A stretch of DNA of 64,000 bases from Azorinus chamasolen (taxonomy: Eukaryota; Mollusca; Bivalvia; Cardiida; Solecurtidae), in the NCBI GenBank assembly GCA_963576725.1, contig OY755244.1, positions 33,515,876 through 33,579,875 of the forward strand. Direction: 5' to 3'. The notes beneath the pieces are model-generated. The model saw only the letters and a program-made list of their open reading frames with translations. It ran no database searches and had not been told where the DNA came from. Both the position numbers and the translations under genes were made by a program. This document shows, piece by piece, positions 60,114 to 64,000 of this stretch (its first letter is position 1; each line of letters starts with the position of its first letter).

Positions 60114-60157
60114 CTGCATCACAAAAAATATGTGCAATAACTTAAATATATAATTTA

Positions 60158-61080
60158 ACAAGAGCACCGCTGTGCAGCAAAATACGCCCGTCGGCAAAGT
60201 CAGTGATAAGCCAATTTAATAGGAAATTGAATCTGTTACAATGTGAAACTATCATTGGCAACTGCCTAGTAGAGCTATATATATAATATAGACCTGTTGT
60301 AACCAAATTAAATACTTAGCTTCATCACCATACAGGGAAGACAGCTATTGATTTTGTGACAAGTCCAATGACTTTTCCTGCAGTAACCCCCCTTTTCATA
60401 CATAGATTTTTAAAAGAAAATAGAAAATACACTGAACGTTTCCAGGTGTATATATATATATGCATTCATAACAAACATAACAATTCCACTTAAATATATT
60501 AAAAAAAGGGGAGATAATTTAGTAGTGGGTGGGGCAATGTTGGTGATTATCGAACTTGACCAAGTCATTTTGACTATATACATGCTGACTAAGTTTGATG
60601 AGGATTGGATTTTATTTGTTTGAGTTAGAGAGCGGACAAAAAACGAATTTTGTTTAAAATTTGTTAAAAAGTTAATAAAAAAGGGGAGATAATTCAGAAG
60701 TGTGCAGGGCGATGATGCTGATTATCGAACTTAGCCGAGTCATTTTGGCCATATACATGCTGACCAAGTTTGAAAAGGATCCGATTCAATTTGTTCGAGT
60801 TAGAGAGCGGACAAGAGAATTTTGTTAAAAATTTATTAAAAAAGGGGAGATAATTCAGAAGTGTGCAGGGCGATGTTGCTGATTATCGAACTTAGCCGAG
60901 TCATTTTGGCCATATACATGCTGACCAAGTTTGAAAAGGATCCGATTCAATTTGTTCGAGTTAGAGAGCGGACAAACAAAAGTTCACGGACGGACGGACG
61001 GACGGACAGACAGACGGACGGACGGACGGACGGACAACGCCACGACATAATACGTCCCGTCTGAAGACGGGCGTATAAAA
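60158..61080 (+). mobile_element. Pearl/Helentron-like element P19
   Basis: aacaagagcaccgctgtgca, then ATACGCCCGTC; three units with aaaaggggagataattcaga; (GGAC)n(GACA)n; 3' end GACGGGCGTATAA, exact inverse over 11 bp. Confidence 0.8.
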
Positions 61081-61132
61081 AGTATTAAAATCTGTAAAAC
61101 TTGAAAGAGTAATTCCTACTTTGAGAAAATTC

Positions 61133-61250
61133 TTTAACCCATTCCCTCGATCTTGCTGACGCCTTTGTAAAAGACACTTTTTGAAACTATTGTGATAAAC
61201 AGAGCATTTGCTCAATTGGAGCAAATGCTATGTTTATCACAATGGTTTAA
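61133..61250. repeat. TTAA MITE family A, left part and palindrome
   Basis: TTAACCCATTCCCTCGATC, palindrome with tip gctcaattggagc; the right arm is missing. 61251-61598 shows nothing I recognise. Confidence 0.7.
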
Positions 61251-61598
61251 TCAAAGGTCTGAACAGCCATAATTGCTTTCGAGTTTGATAAGGATGTTAA
61301 GTGTAAGGGAAGAAGTTGCTGTACATGTTAATCACCATTTTTGACGTCTTGGAATTGTTTAATGTAATACTAAAAATATGACAGACTGTAGCAACAGTCA
61401 AACCATAAGCAAAGTGGTTATTAGTAACACTCAGACAGTCCTTGACCTCAACAAGTCAGAAATGCAATGCTGAGTGACAGTGTCCATCTTTCAATTCATA
61501 TCAAAGCAATATCAAATGCTGTTGTGTATTTCAAAGCACTACCCTCCTTATTAATTACGAATCCTAGAATTTTAACTACTGTTTAGACAATGTAGTAT

Positions 61599-61753
61599 AT
61601 AGAGGATCTTACATGAGTGTTCTTGATTATTGGATTTATTAAATGAGTCTTTTTAAAACGATAAAAAACGAGCTTTAGCGAGTTTTTTATCGTTTTAAAA
61701 AGACGAATTTAATAAATCCAATAATCATGAACACGAATGCAAGATCCTATTTA
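61599..61753. repeat. Large inverted repeat, arms about 73 bp
   Basis: Left arm aggatcttacatgagtgttc to cgataaaaaac, short gagctttagcga centre, inverse arm to gaacacgaatgcaagatcct. A few mismatches only in the outer part; no TTAA or CAGT ends. Confidence 0.82.
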
Positions 61754-64000
61754 TAACATAACACACACAAATGTTATTTGCAGCCAATATTTCAGCAGTA
61801 ACGTGGATTGTTATAAATTCTCCTTTCATATAGAAATGATGAATGAAAGGTGTTATTAGGTTCGCTAGGTAACTGGGACAAAGTAGGTCCAAATTTTCCA
61901 ACTTTATTTTTTACTTACTGTCATATCAACCAGGATCTAATTCAGACCTCTCTGGTATTCAATTTAACTGTGATAGTTTATGATACAAAAACATACAGAA
62001 ACACGTCAAAATAATTTTTGAGTTACAGTTTTGACATACATAGTTACAAACACGTCACATTATGACGTCATTGTACACAACATGTGTCTATGTAAAGCGC
62101 GCCATTTACATGAAGACCTACACAGTCGCCAACACGTCCGACACTCACTGTCAATGGGATTCGAAATGCGCCTTCGTTTTGGTATATTAAGCCCTTCATT
62201 AGTGTTGTATGTATACACATGGACATGGACATTTCCACCGAGAAAAAAAATCTCGATTCAAGTTCAGTGAAAATGTTTGAAATGGACAAAAGATTCAGTA
62301 CGAACTGCTGCATAAAATGTGTTGGAACAGGAGGAAGATTTTCGCGATCAGCTGAGTTAGTGAGTATAGCATATTTGAAATATGTTTGTGCTGTGCTGGA
62401 TTCAGATGACTATTGTTGTTGATTGATGAGATATTTGTATGAGTAGAAATCTGCATAAACAAAAGGACATGCGGTGAAGAAAACGCAAAGTTGAGGAGGC
62501 ATTTTAATTTAAATGTAGAATTGATTGTATGGGTCAGAGTAGCTGGTAGGTCTTTTTTGGCATACATTTTGTATATGATTCCTGACAGCGATTACAATTT
62601 GTATTATTTTATCGAAATTAAGGCGCAAGTGCCAACAATCCTTTGTCATCTATCGTGACTCAATCGTGGACAGGTAGGTCGACCACCGTCCGCCAGTTTG
62701 TTTGTTTTGACAGCGCGTATGAATCGTTCGAATGTCATTCGGTCGTTCGAATGTTATTCACTAGTGATTATATGCCCATGATTATCAAAAAATAAATGAT
62801 AGTGTTACGTCACGCTGAAGCCACGTGTTATGTTATAAGAAATTTTAGTTAAATTTTGTTCGGGTTTATATACATGTATGCAAACACACACACATTAATC
62901 CAAAATCTTGGTTGATTCATAATGATATCAAATGTACAGTTAATTCCTAATAATCCATATGATGTTTTATCCTATCAAAACTCCACCATGAATTCCACTG
63001 ATCATAAACTTATATGAATCCCAACTTTTATATTCCAATTTATTCTTGAAATTTGGACTGACAGCATTTTGTTATTAACACTCAAGATTACAGATAAATC
63101 ATTTTCAAATGAATTCTATAATTGTTCTATCATTACTGGGTCTATTCAAAATAGCCAAACGGAGACTAACCCCTGAAAATATACATGATCAGAGTAGACA
63201 CTGATTTACACCTTTTTAAAATATAACTTCATTTCCATCAGATCAGGATATTGATGGCCAAGAATGATATCATCTCTGGCTATTTCATATCAAATTTGTT
63301 GTCAAATGTTCTTTGCTATGACATCTCCCAGGGTTTTTTCTTTGATTTTAGGGAAAGGGCATGGCCTTACCAGAGGGGAAAAATAAGCGTGAAATGAATG
63401 CTTATGGAAAAAAAGGTCAGAAAATATCAACATAACATTTAACATGTTCATATTTTCTCTATCAAGTGACAGTACAATTCAATTAAAAGCATTTCATGCA
63501 GTTCTGATAATTTAATGGTGTTTTTCTTGTGTGTTTTGTCTGCAACTGCATAACTCTTGGCTATTACTAAAATTGTAAACACGTCATCAATGAGTTTTCA
63601 TAAAAACCCATTATAAATCAGAAATCACAGTAAATCTCAACTATTCCATTAACCAAGACAAATATGATTGGACTTAAAGATATCATCGGCATTTTTTGTA
63701 AATGAAGAAGCCTACATGTATGTCTCGCATTTTTGCGATGACAATGGAAAGTTCCATCTCGGTTTGTGGAGAAACTAATTAAATCCATTGTAGAGAGTAA
63801 TACGCATACTAGCCTGTTAACACTGCAAGAGAAGTTGGCATTTCTATCGTGTTTCATCAGTAAAATTACGCTAATAGAAAGAAATTGTTGTGGTACTGCT
63901 GGTATGAAAGCGAAAGTACAGACACTGCGATTCATAAACGCTATACGGATTACTCGGATCTCTAGGTTAGACGGATGTATAGAAATGCGGTTAGCGTTTT
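61754..64000. other. Repeat-poor stretch without a recognised gene
   Basis: No MITE, Pearl-like or SINE family from the rest of the window appears here. Open frames of up to about 105 codons exist (for example 63618-63935 on the minus strand), but none has a domain, splice pattern or codon signal I can support. Local features: TGACGTCA at 62063-62070 and cacgtcac nearby. Confidence 0.5.
62063..62070. promoter_or_regulatory. CRE-like palindrome TGACGTCA
   Basis: A perfect 8-bp CREB/ATF consensus, with cacgtcac at 62052-62059 and a CpG-bearing stretch (gcgcgcc, ttcgaaatgcgcc) just downstream. It is about 2 kb from exon 1, but exon 1 starts mid-domain, so a link to this gene is not shown. Confidence 0.25.

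Noticed and set aside
63618..63935. 105-codon open frame on the minus strand
   Set aside because: No recognisable domain, EC motif or phase-compatible splice to exon 1; it could be chance in AT-rich DNA.

Overview
This is a window of animal nuclear DNA that is mostly intron and repeat. The style of the repeats suggests a bivalve mollusc: short palindromic MITEs, Pearl/Helentron-like units ending in (GACA/GGAC)n tracts, and tRNA-derived SINEs. A heterodont bivalve such as Dreissena would fit, but that is inference from repeat style, not a database match. I see no prokaryotic features, rRNA genes, functional tRNA genes or CRISPR arrays.

One gene dominates. On the minus strand, 13 exons between 60113 and 10219 splice in a continuous frame into the last 2373 residues of a very large cadherin-superfamily type I membrane protein. 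The visible part has about 20 extracellular cadherin (EC) repeats with calcium-linker motifs of the D-x-N-D-N-x-P type. These are followed by a Cys-containing membrane-adjacent region, one transmembrane helix at about residues 2195-2219, and a 154-residue Pro/Ser-rich tail with a PPxY motif. Every junction has GT/AG ends and matching phases. The first visible exon starts inside an EC repeat, so the 5' end of the gene lies beyond position 60113, probably outside the window.

Layout: 1-10.2 kb is 3' flank packed with MITEs; 10.2-12 kb holds the tail exons; 12-20.8 kb is intron with nested DNA transposons; 20.8-27.3 kb has the transmembrane and membrane-adjacent exons around a Pearl-like array; 27.3-36.7 kb has the two large EC exons and a second array; 36.7-49.7 kb has the small EC exons and the third large one; 49.7-60.1 kb has the two most upstream visible exons among long Pearl-like arrays; 61.75-64 kb is free of these repeats and has no gene I can recognise.

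The mobile elements fall into clear classes. Four MITE families sit at TTAA and have TIRs beginning CCC or CTC (piggyBac-like): A, B, G and H. Several MITE families sit at TA and have TIRs beginning CAGT (mariner/pogo-like): C, C2, C3 and F. Two foldback families, D and E, have no obvious TSD. Pearl/Helentron-like elements P1-P19 share a 5' hairpin, a tandem core, a microsatellite and a 3' hairpin whose last arm is the inverse of a 5' subterminal motif. The most striking cross-family signal is that unrelated TTAA and TA families carry the same palindrome tip, GCTCCTATAGGAGC. A second is that the last coding codons and stop of the cadherin lie in a copy of foldback family E.
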